From the NCBI GenBank assembly GCA_963774945.1, contig CAVZHA010000012.1, forward strand, positions 124,001-188,000: a DNA stretch of 64,000 bases. The letters run 5' to 3'. Each line of letters starts with the position of its first letter. Position 1 is the stretch's first letter. Made by a program: the position numbers and the translations under genes. The notes under the pieces were generated by a model. That model made no database searches. It was not told the origin of the DNA and saw nothing but the letters and a program-made list of their open reading frames with translations. This document shows, piece after piece, positions 7,410 to 15,782 of the stretch. The stretch comes from Trebonia sp963774945 (GTDB taxonomy: Bacteria > Actinomycetota > Actinomycetes > Streptosporangiales > Streptosporangiaceae).

Positions 7410-9110
7410 GTGACACGTGACGGCAAACCTGCTTCGGATGGACTGACGACCGCTGCCGCCCTGACCACTGGCTACTTGGGCGAGGCATTGCGGGCCAGTG
7501 AGCAGCAGTCCTGGCGGCAGTTCGGCCGCGCGCCCGTCGGACTGATGCTGGCTGGCCTCACCACCGACCACGGGTGCGTCTGCGTCGCGGTCAACGAAAC
7601 GTACTGTGAGCTGTCGGGCTACTCGCGAGGGGAAATAAGCGGGGCGGATTTTCTCGGGTTTTTCCACCCGGAAGACCAGCCCACGCTCGACATGCTGCTT
7701 GCGGATGTTCTATCGGGCGCGACCGACCAGATAGGGGCGGATGCGCGCCTCATCCGCAAAGACGGCGAGATCGCCTGGGTCCGGCTGACCGGTTCCGTGA
7801 TCCGTCCGGCCGTTGGCGAGCGATACCTGGCGACCTTCATCGAGGACATCACCGCTTCCCAGCAGGCACGGGCCGAGATACAGCGGCTGGAGCGCGAGCT
7901 GCAGCGGTCGCGCCGGCTCGGGAGCCTTGGACAGCTTGTGGGCGGGATCTCGCATGACTTCAGCAACACGCTCACGGTGATCGCCAATTACGCGAGCCTG
8001 ATCCGCGATGAGCTGGTCATCGCCGAGGCAACGGAAAGCGCGGCCAAGTGGGGACCTGTCCGATGGGACGTGGAGCAGATCGCCGAGGCGGCCGACCACG
8101 CCAAGAGCCTCATAAGGCACTTGGTGGCATTCGCTAAACGGCAGGAAACCGAGCCGGTGCTCGTGGACCTTGGCCAGATGATCAGTGACGCCACCGGTCT
8201 CCTGAGCGAGGTAATTGGCGAGCACGTCCCTATCGTCACCAGGCAGGCCGATGGCCTGTGGGGGGTGCAAGCCGATCCTGGGCTGCTTCAGCAGGCCATT
8301 GTCAACATCGCCCTGAACGCGCGTGACGCCATGCCGGGGGGTGGTCAGGTCATCATCGACACCGCGAATATCGACATGGAGAACCTTCCGGCGGACTGGC
8401 AGGGCACTGCTGAGCTAGCCGAACTGCTTCCCGGCCGCTACGTCGCGTTTCGCGTTACCGACACAGGAACCGGCATGGACGCGGATACCGCGGGACGCGC
8501 CTTCGAGCCATTCTTCACTACGAAAGGCGGAGACTCGGCGGCCGGACTCGGTCTGCCGGTAGTTCGCAGGTTCGCCACCCAGGCAGGCGGAAACGCATGG
8601 CTCCGATCCGAGCCGGGCAATGGCACCACGGTCACCGTGGTGCTGCCCGCCGCCGACGGGTCCGCTTCCCCAGCGATTTACCAGGGGTCGGCCAGGGGAT
8701 CCGTCGGCACGTTGCTGGTGGTCGACGACGAGCTCGCGATCCGGAGCGTCGCCCATCGGGTCCTGACCACCGCTGGCTACCAGGTCGTGACGGCCTCGAA
8801 CGGTGACGAGGCGATCAGGCTTCTCGGGGACCCGGATCTGAGCCTCGATATGGTCCTGACGGATATTGTCATGCCGGGCATGACGGGTGCGGCGTTCGCC
8901 GCTCAGGCCCGTGCCATGCGCCCGGGCTTGCCGATATTGTTCATGTCGGGCTATGACCGGCCAGATGTCGCGGGGGCAGGCGGGATCGATCCGTTCGCGC
9001 AGATCATCAGCAAGCCATTCTCCCGGCCGGCGTTGCTGGCCAAGGTCTCTCAGATGCTGACGGCCGGCGCCGGCGCTGACACCGGGCCAGATTCAGCCCG
9101 CCCGTCGTGA
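7410..9110 (+). CDS. PAS hybrid histidine kinase with C-terminal receiver domain
   Basis: The chosen GTG at 7410 has GGAGGGA at 7398-7404. A GTG nine codons earlier lacks such a site. The 566-residue protein is soluble. A PAS domain (about 35-150) is followed by a coiled linker, the dimerisation helix with phospho-acceptor His near 182 (GQLVGGISHDFSNTL), an ATPase domain (NIALNARDAMPGGG, DTGTGM, AGLGLPVV) and a receiver from about 440 (LLVVDDE ... MVLTDIVMPGMTG ... SKPFSRPALL). It is the GGxxHDFxN class of hybrid kinase that often autoregulates through its own receiver. It stands alone between two paralogous secreted proteins, and its outgoing phosphate partner is not evident nearby. The repeat array upstream suggests control by a DevR-like factor. 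Confidence 0.88.
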   Translation: MTRDGKPASDGLTTAAALTTGYLGEALRASEQQSWRQFGRAPVGLMLAGLTTDHGCVCVAVNETYCELSGYSRGEISGADFLGFFHPEDQPTLDMLLADVLSGATDQIGADARLIRKDGEIAWVRLTGSVIRPAVGERYLATFIEDITASQQARAEIQRLERELQRSRRLGSLGQLVGGISHDFSNTLTVIANYASLIRDELVIAEATESAAKWGPVRWDVEQIAEAADHAKSLIRHLVAFAKRQETEPVLVDLGQMISDATGLLSEVIGEHVPIVTRQADGLWGVQADPGLLQQAIVNIALNARDAMPGGGQVIIDTANIDMENLPADWQGTAELAELLPGRYVAFRVTDTGTGMDADTAGRAFEPFFTTKGGDSAAGLGLPVVRRFATQAGGNAWLRSEPGNGTTVTVVLPAADGSASPAIYQGSARGSVGTLLVVDDELAIRSVAHRVLTTAGYQVVTASNGDEAIRLLGDPDLSLDMVLTDIVMPGMTGAAFAAQARAMRPGLPILFMSGYDRPDVAGAGGIDPFAQIISKPFSRPALLAKVSQMLTAGAGADTGPDSARPS

Positions 9111-9666
9111 CGGCACCCCCTTCCCCGCCGGACCGTGCTCGGCCAGCGGCAGTCGGCAGCCCCGTGAAAGTTCGGGGTTGGCCGGGCTGCACTCTGATCC
9201 GGCGTGTTACATTCTGTTAGTTCAAAATAACGTTTAGTGTTCATGGGTGATAATCAAGCTCCGGGTAGCCGACTGAGTGCGTGGGGGAATGAATGGCCGT
9301 GGGGCGTCTTGAGGATCGCCGGTTCGCGGGCTGTCGGAAGCGGGTCTTGACGCGACACTTCGCGTCGATGCGGTGGGCCGGATGGAACTGGGCGAGGACT
9401 CGGCGACAGGATCCGCAGCTTCGACCCGGCGTCCGGGCCGTGTTCACGTCCGGCTAAGCCCCGGGGCCCGCTAAGCCGGCAATGCGTGCTTGACCCCGGC
9501 ATGCCCGTAATTGGAAATCATTCTCCGAAATTACCTTGCGCAACAAACTTCACTGAATCCTCAGCGGTTTAAACCTGACCACACCAGCCGCCATGGTCGG
9601 CTGAAGGGCTTGCTTGGTGAGCTCGAGATTAGAGACAAGGAGAACAGCTCCTGCGAATAGGGGCGA
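9111..9666. other. Intergenic region, no supported gene
   Basis: These 556 bases separate the hybrid kinase from the second glycosidase-like gene. A possible hairpin lies near the start (9156-9190). The middle is less GC-rich (around 9205-9250) and could hold promoter elements. A GGAG-like site lies near 9640. Open frames on both strands are short, Arg/Pro-rich and unlike any family, so no gene is called. Confidence 0.6.
9156..9190 (+). terminator. Possible hairpin terminator after the hybrid kinase
   Basis: GCAGCCC (9156-9162) pairs with GGGCTGC (9184-9190). An alternative inner stem is CCCCG (9160-9164) with CGGGG (9173-9177). There is no T-run. Its position 45 bases after the stop codon is suitable, but the call is weak. 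Confidence 0.35.
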
Positions 9667-11385
9667 ATGATCATGGCACTCAATCGGCTACTCAAGAAGA
9701 GCGCAGGCGCGTCCGGCGCCCCTGGCCGGCCCACGTCCGGCCGTGTTGGCGGCGGCGTAGCGATGGTGGGGATCGCGGCGCTAGGGCTGACCCTGGCCCT
9801 CGGCACAGCCAGTGCGGCTGATACGTCCGCGCTGCAGACCGGCACGATCTTGTTCGGCACGCTCGACACCCAGCCGGCCACCGTCGCGGCCGAGGCGGGC
9901 TCGTCGGATGTCTCGGTGGCGATGTTCGAGTTCGACTGGGCCAGCTTCGAGCCCTCGCAGGGCGTGTTCAGCTCCTCCTACCTGGCCACCATGGAAGGCT
10001 ACCTGCAGGCCTACCAGGCGGCCGGGATGAAGGTCACCCTCGGGCTAGGCCTGGAGGACCCCCCGTCGTGGGTGTTCTCCCTGTCCGACGCCACCTACGT
10101 CAACCAGTACGGCGCCCAGTCCAACGAGGCCAACTTCGTCTTCAGCGCCGCCGTCCGCCAGGCCGCCGCCGGCTACCTGGCCCAGATCGCGGCCGACATC
10201 CCGCTGTCGAGCTTCTGGGCCATCCGGCTGACCTCCGGCGGCGACTCGGAGATGCTCTACCCCGGCCACGGCACCTACTGGGCCTTCGACAACGCTGCCC
10301 TGACCGGCAACGGCCTGGCGGCTGGGATGACCCCCAACCCCGACCCGAACTGGACCCCCGGCAACCCCGGCCTGAGCCAGGCCCAGATCGACGCGTGGGT
10401 CAACTGGTACGTCGGCGGCCTCGACGACGTGACCAACTGGCAGATGCAGACCCTGAACGGCCTGGGCTTCAACGGCTACTACGAGACCGTCACCCCCGGC
10501 TCAGGCACCCGCCCGGACGGCCTGGCCCTGGAGGAGCAGTTCAACCTCCCCGATGACGGCACCACTGGCATGGGCGCGGTCTGGGACCGCTACTACGCCA
10601 TGCTCCCGGACAAGACCAACGTCATCGCCTACATCTCGTCGGTCGCCGACAACTCAGGCGGCAACGACGACTGCCGGTCCTTCGACACCTCTATCCCCCT
10701 CACCTCCCCCGCCATGGACTCCTGGTCCGCGACCCGCTGGATCAGCGCCATCGCCCACCAGAACGGCCTCCTGGTCGGCGGCGAGAACCCCGGCTACGGG
10801 ATGCCCGCCACGTTCGATTTCGACTACCTGAACACCTCGTCCACCGGCATGATGTCCGACGCGCTCGGCCAGGCCCAGAGCTGCGGGTTCGAGGTCTTCT
10901 ACTGGGCCCACGACTACCACCTGTGGGACGGCACCCTGCCCTTCTCCCTCTACGCCGACTCCATCGCCCGCTACGCCGCCGCTCCCGACAACCTCGGGCT
11001 CGCCGGCGCCCTCACCGCAAGCAACACGCAGGGCGGATTCCCGGCCAGCAATGGCAACGACAACGACCTCAGTACCTACTGGCAGGCAGCCGAACCCACC
11101 GCCGACCTCACCCTTCAGCTCGCGCAGCCGAGCCCGGTCGACCGCGTGCTGTTGGAACTGCCGCCGGACTGGCCCACCCGCGAGCAGACCATCGAGGTCG
11201 ACGGCAGCGCCGACGGCATCACCTGGACCACCCTCGTGCCTGCTACCGCCTACACGTTCACCGCCAGTGACGCGGTCGCCATCCCTTTCCCGGCCGGCAC
11301 CGAGGACTACCTTCGCCTCGACATCAGCGGAAACACCGTCATGGGCGCCCCCCAGATTGCCGAATTCCAGGTCTACGACAACTAA
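9667..11385 (+). CDS. Secreted glycoside-hydrolase-like protein with discoidin domain (paralogue of 5316-7070)
   Basis: The 572-residue product is closely similar along its length to the protein at 5316-7070. The signal peptide runs to about residue 50 (AMVGIAALGLTLALGTASA). The barrel-like centre shares LFGTLDTQPATVAAEAGSSD, ASFEPSQGVFSSS and the acidic RLTSGGDSEMLYPG. The C-terminal discoidin-like domain has NDNDLSTYWQAAE and IAEFQVYDN. Two ATGs (9667, 9673) are possible starts. The stop overlaps the convergent truncated glycosyltransferase, and a strong hairpin follows at 11394-11430. Both paralogues keep the same acidic residues, suggesting both are active. They are probably exported to act on a surface or environmental polysaccharide. 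Confidence 0.8.
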   Translation: MIMALNRLLKKSAGASGAPGRPTSGRVGGGVAMVGIAALGLTLALGTASAADTSALQTGTILFGTLDTQPATVAAEAGSSDVSVAMFEFDWASFEPSQGVFSSSYLATMEGYLQAYQAAGMKVTLGLGLEDPPSWVFSLSDATYVNQYGAQSNEANFVFSAAVRQAAAGYLAQIAADIPLSSFWAIRLTSGGDSEMLYPGHGTYWAFDNAALTGNGLAAGMTPNPDPNWTPGNPGLSQAQIDAWVNWYVGGLDDVTNWQMQTLNGLGFNGYYETVTPGSGTRPDGLALEEQFNLPDDGTTGMGAVWDRYYAMLPDKTNVIAYISSVADNSGGNDDCRSFDTSIPLTSPAMDSWSATRWISAIAHQNGLLVGGENPGYGMPATFDFDYLNTSSTGMMSDALGQAQSCGFEVFYWAHDYHLWDGTLPFSLYADSIARYAAAPDNLGLAGALTASNTQGGFPASNGNDNDLSTYWQAAEPTADLTLQLAQPSPVDRVLLELPPDWPTREQTIEVDGSADGITWTTLVPATAYTFTASDAVAIPFPAGTEDYLRLDISGNTVMGAPQIAEFQVYDN

Positions 11386-11966
11386 ACCGACCCGCCCGGG
11401 CGGGCCAGCCCCACGCTGGCCCGCCCGGGCCCCAGGCCAGCGGCGCGCCCCATCCTCGCCCGCAAGCCGTTGTCGGCGCTCAGCCTGGTGATCGCGACCG
11501 CCAGGGCACTGACGTCGGCCGCGGGCACGCGGATGGCCCCCTCGTTCTCCGGCCATCGCGCGCCGGGGAGATCAAACCGGATGACCGGCTTTCCCCACGC
11601 CATGGCCTCGAGGACGGAGCGCCCGGTGCCGCCGAACCGGGCCGGGTCGACCAGGAAGGCGCACTCCCGGAGCAGGATGCCCCGTGCGGGAGCAGCCACG
11701 TCCCCGACCCACGCCACCGGCCCACTGGTCTGGCCCAGGAGGCGCACGAGCTTGCGCCGCTCCGCTCGGCGCCCGGTCCCGGCCAAGATGACGGGCAACG
11801 GGGGCGGCACCAGGTCCACCGCCGCGAGCAGCAGGTCGAGCCCGGACCGGTACACGTCGACGCGGCCGAGAAACAATATGTGCCCGCCCTCGCCCGAGGC
11901 CGGGGAATTCTCGCTCACGACGCCTCGAGCGGGACCGGCCATGATGCTGGGCCCAGGTGCGCGCAT
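11382..11966 (-). pseudogene. Truncated GT4-family glycosyltransferase (C-terminal half only)
   Basis: This 194-codon frame encodes only the nucleotide-sugar-binding half of a GT-B glycosyltransferase: HILFLGRVDVYRSGLDLLL, then the acidic loop region (FGGTGRSVLEAMAWGKPVI, where family members have E(x)7E). The N-terminal acceptor-binding domain (~180 residues) is absent, and the region upstream is the start of the divergent PIG-L gene. The last ~18 residues (GLGPGRASVGLARPGGSV) are unlike the family and are encoded by the perfect hairpin at 11394-11430, so the 3' end has also been replaced. It is probably a remnant of the glycan locus next door. A functional small protein is unlikely. Confidence 0.7.
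11394..11430. terminator. Strong bidirectional hairpin terminator
   Basis: A perfect 16-bp inverted repeat, GCCCGGGCGGGCCAGC (11394-11409), pairs with 11415-11430 around a 5-base loop. It starts 9 bases after the stop of the secreted protein on the + strand and lies inside the 3' end of the truncated glycosyltransferase on the - strand. The extreme stem stability suits factor-independent termination in high-GC actinobacteria, which often lack a U-tract. Confidence 0.8.
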
Positions 11967-12060
11967 GAGATTACAATCCTGCTCATGCGCGGTGCCGGTA
12001 AGGGGATCGGCCGCCGACTACGGGGCGCGAGGCTGGCGGTGAAGAGCCAGCGACGGGGGG

Positions 12061-12870
12061 ATGATCATGATGCCTGGCCAGCTCGACCGGCTGCTGCATG
12101 AGGTGTATGGGGAAGGCCTGCCTGTCGTGGCGGTCTCTCCCCACCTCGATGACGCGGTGCTGTCCTGCGGCGCCCTGCTCGAGTATCTCGCCCGCCGCTG
12201 CCCGGTCACGGTGGTGACCGTCTTCACCGTCGCGAGCCCGCGGCCCTGGCCGCTGCCCGCTCGCCGGCAGATGCGGTCCATCGGCGAGCCCGACGCCGAG
12301 CGGTTTTACCGCCAGCGGCAGGCGGAGGACTCGGCGGTGCTCGCGGACATGGGCGTCGGCCGGGTCCATCTCGGGTTCTCCGACGCGTTGTTCCGCCGGG
12401 TCGGCCCGGGACCAGGCCGACTGCCGGGGCGACCACGGCGGCCGGCCTATCCGACCTTCCGCTTCGACGCCGCCCGCGGCAGAATCGCGGCCGCCGACGC
12501 CCGGCTGACCGACGAGATCGCCGACCAGGTCGGCGTCGTGGTCCGGAACGCCGACGCCCGGCTGCTCCTCGCCCCGCTCGGCGTCGGGCGCCATGTCGAC
12601 CACCTCATAACCCGGGCCGCGGCGCCGGATTTGGCACCCCGCACCCTCTACTACAGCGACTTCCCCTATTCGCAGACCGCTCTTCCCGACGCTGGCTTTA
12701 TACGGCGGCATAGCCTGGTCCCTCATGCGCGGCTGGCCGGCCGCGCGGAGAACGCGCGCAGGATCGCGGGATACCGGTCCCAGGTCGGCGGTCTTTTCGC
12801 CGGCGGGGTAATACCGACCCGTCCCGAGGTCTACTGGGCGGCCGCAAGCGACTCGGCGACCGCCGCGTAG
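12061..12870 (+). CDS. PIG-L / LmbE-family deacetylase
   Basis: The 269-residue protein opens with the family's metal-binding signature (VVAVSPHLDDAVLSCGALL; His and two Asp bind Zn) and has a later HxxH-like segment (GVGRHVDHLI). Members remove N-acetyl groups from GlcNAc-type sugars on lipids, mycothiol precursors or antibiotics. Here the neighbours are glycosyltransferases, so deacetylation of a glycan precursor is likely, though the substrate is not determined. There is no signal peptide, so it is cytoplasmic. Starts at 12061 or 12070 are equally plausible after GGGGG. Its 3' end overlaps the convergent GT4 gene by about 40 bases. Confidence 0.85.
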   Translation: MIMMPGQLDRLLHEVYGEGLPVVAVSPHLDDAVLSCGALLEYLARRCPVTVVTVFTVASPRPWPLPARRQMRSIGEPDAERFYRQRQAEDSAVLADMGVGRVHLGFSDALFRRVGPGPGRLPGRPRRPAYPTFRFDAARGRIAAADARLTDEIADQVGVVVRNADARLLLAPLGVGRHVDHLITRAAAPDLAPRTLYYSDFPYSQTALPDAGFIRRHSLVPHARLAGRAENARRIAGYRSQVGGLFAGGVIPTRPEVYWAAASDSATAA

Positions 12871-13955
12871 CCGGCACCGAACGACTCGATGGAGTAGCAC
12901 CGCACATCCTCCTTGTTCGCGGCGCCGATCGCGGCCCGGATCCGGGGATCGGCCAGCCGCCGCAGCGCCGCCGCGTAGTCGGCCGGGTCATGACCGCTGA
13001 TGACGGCGCCGCTACGGCCGTCTTGGACGACGTCCACGTTGATGTCGTCCGACACGATGACGGGGAGCCCGGCCGCCATGGCCTCCATCACCACCATCCC
13101 GAAACTTTCGTTCCGGGTCGGGAACAACAGCAGGTCGGCGCTCTGGTAGACGTCGGTCATTGCCGACGGCGGCACGACTCCGAGCCAGTCCACACCGTCG
13201 ACTGGTTCGCCCGGGGGCACCCCGACGACGGTCAGGCGCAGCCCGGGCAGATCCCGCCGGGCCTCCGCGACCGCCGCCAGCGCCACGTCGAGCCCCTTCC
13301 GATAGGCCGTCTGGCCGGCCCAGACGGCGTTGATGCCGTCGCCCTCGTGCGCGGGGGCCGGCCGGGCTAGCTGATCGGCCATCACGGGATCGAGCCCGTT
13401 CTCGACGACGGTCACCGGACCGGTATAGCCGTACAGGGAGCGGAGGCGGTCGGCCACGGCGTGGTGCACGGCGATATGCGCGTCGGCCGCCAGGCCGCCG
13501 CGCTCCATGACGGTGCGGAGCCGGGCGAGCAGACTGGCGATCGGGTGTCCAGGGCGGCGCAGCGCCAGGTAGGCCTCCGGGCCCGCGCCGTGCCAGACCG
13601 TGATCAGCGGCGGCGCGCCACGCCGGCGCCGCAGCAGCCGAATGCCCCAGAGCACCTCTGCGCAGTGAACGTAGACGACCTCCGCTGAGGTATGCCGCAA
13701 CCGCCAGCCCAGCCGCAGGCCGGCGATCACATCCGCCAGCAGGTCCACGCCCTCGATCCGGCTGCCAGCCGGGAAGGCCGGCATGCATTCCACCTGCCAG
13801 TCCGGCCTGCTCCGCTCCAGCTCCGCGATCAGGCCGGCCACGACGCGCTCGACCCCGCCGCACTCGGTGGGCTCGCGCCGGGTGGCCATGATCACCCGGA
13901 ACGGACGGCCGTCCTGGAGGCGAGATGAAGGAACACGCGCCGGCATGGTCACCAT
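12831..13955 (-). CDS. GT4-family glycosyltransferase
   Basis: The 374-residue GT-B fold protein has an N-terminal donor-independent domain (VIMATRREPTECGGVERVVAG, a Gly-rich loop typical of WaaG/PimA-like enzymes) and a C-terminal domain with AVWAGQTAYRKGLDVALAA. The retaining-GT4 acidic motif is ESFGMVVMEAMAAGLPVI (E(x)7E). It is cytoplasmic and probably transfers a sugar from a nucleotide donor onto a lipid-linked glycan. The start overlaps the stop of the phosphatase-like gene upstream, and it is the last gene of a five-gene operon. Donor and acceptor cannot be assigned. Confidence 0.87.
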   Translation of the reverse strand: MVTMPARVPSSRLQDGRPFRVIMATRREPTECGGVERVVAGLIAELERSRPDWQVECMPAFPAGSRIEGVDLLADVIAGLRLGWRLRHTSAEVVYVHCAEVLWGIRLLRRRRGAPPLITVWHGAGPEAYLALRRPGHPIASLLARLRTVMERGGLAADAHIAVHHAVADRLRSLYGYTGPVTVVENGLDPVMADQLARPAPAHEGDGINAVWAGQTAYRKGLDVALAAVAEARRDLPGLRLTVVGVPPGEPVDGVDWLGVVPPSAMTDVYQSADLLLFPTRNESFGMVVMEAMAAGLPVIVSDDINVDVVQDGRSGAVISGHDPADYAAALRRLADPRIRAAIGAANKEDVRCYSIESFGAGYAAVAESLAAAQ

Positions 13956-14611
13956 GAGTACCTCCGGGCAGCTGAGTAAGGGTTGCCGGGCAGCGGGCCG
14001 TGGCCCGGGCGCAAAGCCGAGCCCAGCTGACGGATCGCCACTTGCTGGGCGGCGCCGAAGCCGGTCGAACCCACCCCGTCAACTGTGCCGAAGCGGGACT
14101 CGCCGCGGAGCATGAGCAACATCGCCGCGGCCGTCGCCGCTCGCCCGTCGCCCGTATCGTGCAGGTACACCGAATCTCCCTTAGTCGTGTGAATTCGCAT
14201 GAAGAAAACCAGGACGCGAAGCTGGCGCCACGTGAGCGCGCCGCCGAGCGGAACCGGCAAGCGCAGGTACGCCAGGTGCAGGGCGCCGGCCGTCACCTGC
14301 TCGGCGACGCTCGGCGCGCCCAGGTTGACCACCCCGCCGATCTGACCGGAATCGGCCAGCTGCTGGAGGTCACCGTCGGTGGGGGCCGGCCCGACAAACA
14401 GCCCCGGCGCTACTCGCACGGGCAGGCCCGGGCCCGCCGCCAAGGACGCCTCCGCCGCCCGGGGAATCTCGAACTTGGCCACGCCGAGCAGAAGGAGAAG
14501 CACGAAGGCCGCCGCAAACCGCCGACGCCTGATGCGAGGCGGCAGCGCCCCGCCCGGCCCGATTGCGGGCATGGGACCCGTGACCGATCTCCGGCCCTGT
14601 GGCTCAAGCAT
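13949..14611 (-). CDS. Membrane-anchored dual-specificity-phosphatase-like protein lacking the catalytic Cys
   Basis: The ATG at 14609-14611 gives 220 residues. One membrane segment follows a basic stretch (RRRRFAAAFVLLLLLGVAKF). The rest resembles a tyrosine/dual-specificity phosphatase fold: GLFVGPAPTDGDLQQLADSG, a central IGGVVNLGAP strand, then the P-loop position reading YLHDTGDGRAATAAAML. The canonical loop is HCxxGxxR. Here the nucleophilic Cys is Asp while His, Gly and Arg remain, so classic phosphatase chemistry is not possible. It may be a pseudophosphatase that binds a phospho-ligand. It overlaps genes on both sides in the glycan operon, which argues that it is expressed. Phosphatases of this type often regulate glycan export. 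Confidence 0.72.
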   Translation of the reverse strand: MLEPQGRRSVTGPMPAIGPGGALPPRIRRRRFAAAFVLLLLLGVAKFEIPRAAEASLAAGPGLPVRVAPGLFVGPAPTDGDLQQLADSGQIGGVVNLGAPSVAEQVTAGALHLAYLRLPVPLGGALTWRQLRVLVFFMRIHTTKGDSVYLHDTGDGRAATAAAMLLMLRGESRFGTVDGVGSTGFGAAQQVAIRQLGSALRPGHGPLPGNPYSAARRYSW

Positions 14612-15782
14612 GGCCAGCTCCGTCTCCGGCGCGCCCGCGGGCCGCGCCGGCGAGCACATCAAGGGTTCGATCGGCGGCCCGCGCCCAGGTGCTCCTCGCG
14701 GCGACCTCCCCGGCCCGGCGCCGCAACTCCGCCGCCAGGGCCGGGTCGGACAGCACCAGCCCCAGGGCGTGCGCCCAGCGCCCGCTGGCGCTTGCGGGCA
14801 CGATGAGGGCGCCGCCGTCCGCCACCTCCTGGACCGCGGCGGCGTCGCTCGCAACGACCGCGAGCCCGGCCGCCATCGCCTCAAGGACGGGCAACCCGAA
14901 CCCCTCGACCAGGGACGGGTACGCGAACACGGCAGCGTTCGCGTACAAGCCGAGCAGCGTCTTGTCATCGGCATCGCCGTACCGACGGACCCGGTCGCCC
15001 ACGCCGAGGGACTCGGCCAGCGGCCCGACCTCGTCAGGGAATCGGCGGTCGGGCTGGCCCACCAGGACCAGCCCGAGATCGGGGTGGTCGACCCGCAGAG
15101 CCGCCAGCGCCTCCACCAGAACACGCTGATTCTTGTGCGGACGCTGCGCCCCCACATGCAGGATGTAGCGCCCGGGCAGGTCGATGTCCGACGGCCGGGG
15201 ACAGTCGGCCGCGGTGAAGAACCGTTCACCGACGCCGTGCGGCAGGACGGCGCCGGCCGGCAGGTCAATGCCGTAAAAGCGCCGGATGTCATCCCTTGCG
15301 GCCCGCGAAGGGGTCGCCACCGCAGTCGCGGACCTGACCGCGAGCCTGGTCGCCAGCCCGTAGGCGATCGAGAAGGACGAGCGCCCGATCGCCGCGGCAT
15401 CCCGTTCGAAGATGCAATCGTGCACGACCGAGACGACGGGCGTACCCCAGCGCAGCACGGGCGTGGCCAAGTGATAAGGAACGAACACCACGTCCGGGCG
15501 GAACTTCCGGATGGCGCGAGTGAGCGCCCACTGCGAGCGCGCAGACGCCACCGGCACCTGAGAGGGCACCGCGCGGACGGCCGGGTCGGCTACCAGCTCC
15601 TCCACCCGCAGCCTGCCGCCGCCCGGCTGGTACAGGATGGTGAGATTCACCTCGCGGCGCTTCAGCTCCGACAGCAGTTCGAATGCGTACCGGCCGATCC
15701 CGTGATAGGAATCCCGCATCACGCGGCCGTCTACCAGCACGCTGAGCCTGCTCGCCTTCGCTCCAGGCGCGATACCGGTCAT
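14604..15782 (-). CDS. GT4-family glycosyltransferase
   Basis: The 392-residue protein has the GT-B layout. The N-terminal part contains the Gly-rich GIGRYAFELLSEL loop and VSVVHDCIFERD. The C-terminal part contains ILHVGAQRPHKNQRVLVEAL and the acidic motif EGFGLPVLEAMAAGLAVV. It resembles mannosyl- or rhamnosyltransferases of O-antigen and exopolysaccharide clusters. Its first codons overlap the stop of the 1266-residue fusion gene, and its end overlaps the phosphatase-like start, so it is the third gene of a tightly coupled operon. It acts in the cytoplasm. Sugar specificity is unknown. Confidence 0.88.
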   Translation of the reverse strand: MTGIAPGAKASRLSVLVDGRVMRDSYHGIGRYAFELLSELKRREVNLTILYQPGGGRLRVEELVADPAVRAVPSQVPVASARSQWALTRAIRKFRPDVVFVPYHLATPVLRWGTPVVSVVHDCIFERDAAAIGRSSFSIAYGLATRLAVRSATAVATPSRAARDDIRRFYGIDLPAGAVLPHGVGERFFTAADCPRPSDIDLPGRYILHVGAQRPHKNQRVLVEALAALRVDHPDLGLVLVGQPDRRFPDEVGPLAESLGVGDRVRRYGDADDKTLLGLYANAAVFAYPSLVEGFGLPVLEAMAAGLAVVASDAAAVQEVADGGALIVPASASGRWAHALGLVLSDPALAAELRRRAGEVAARSTWARAADRTLDVLAGAARGRAGDGAGHA

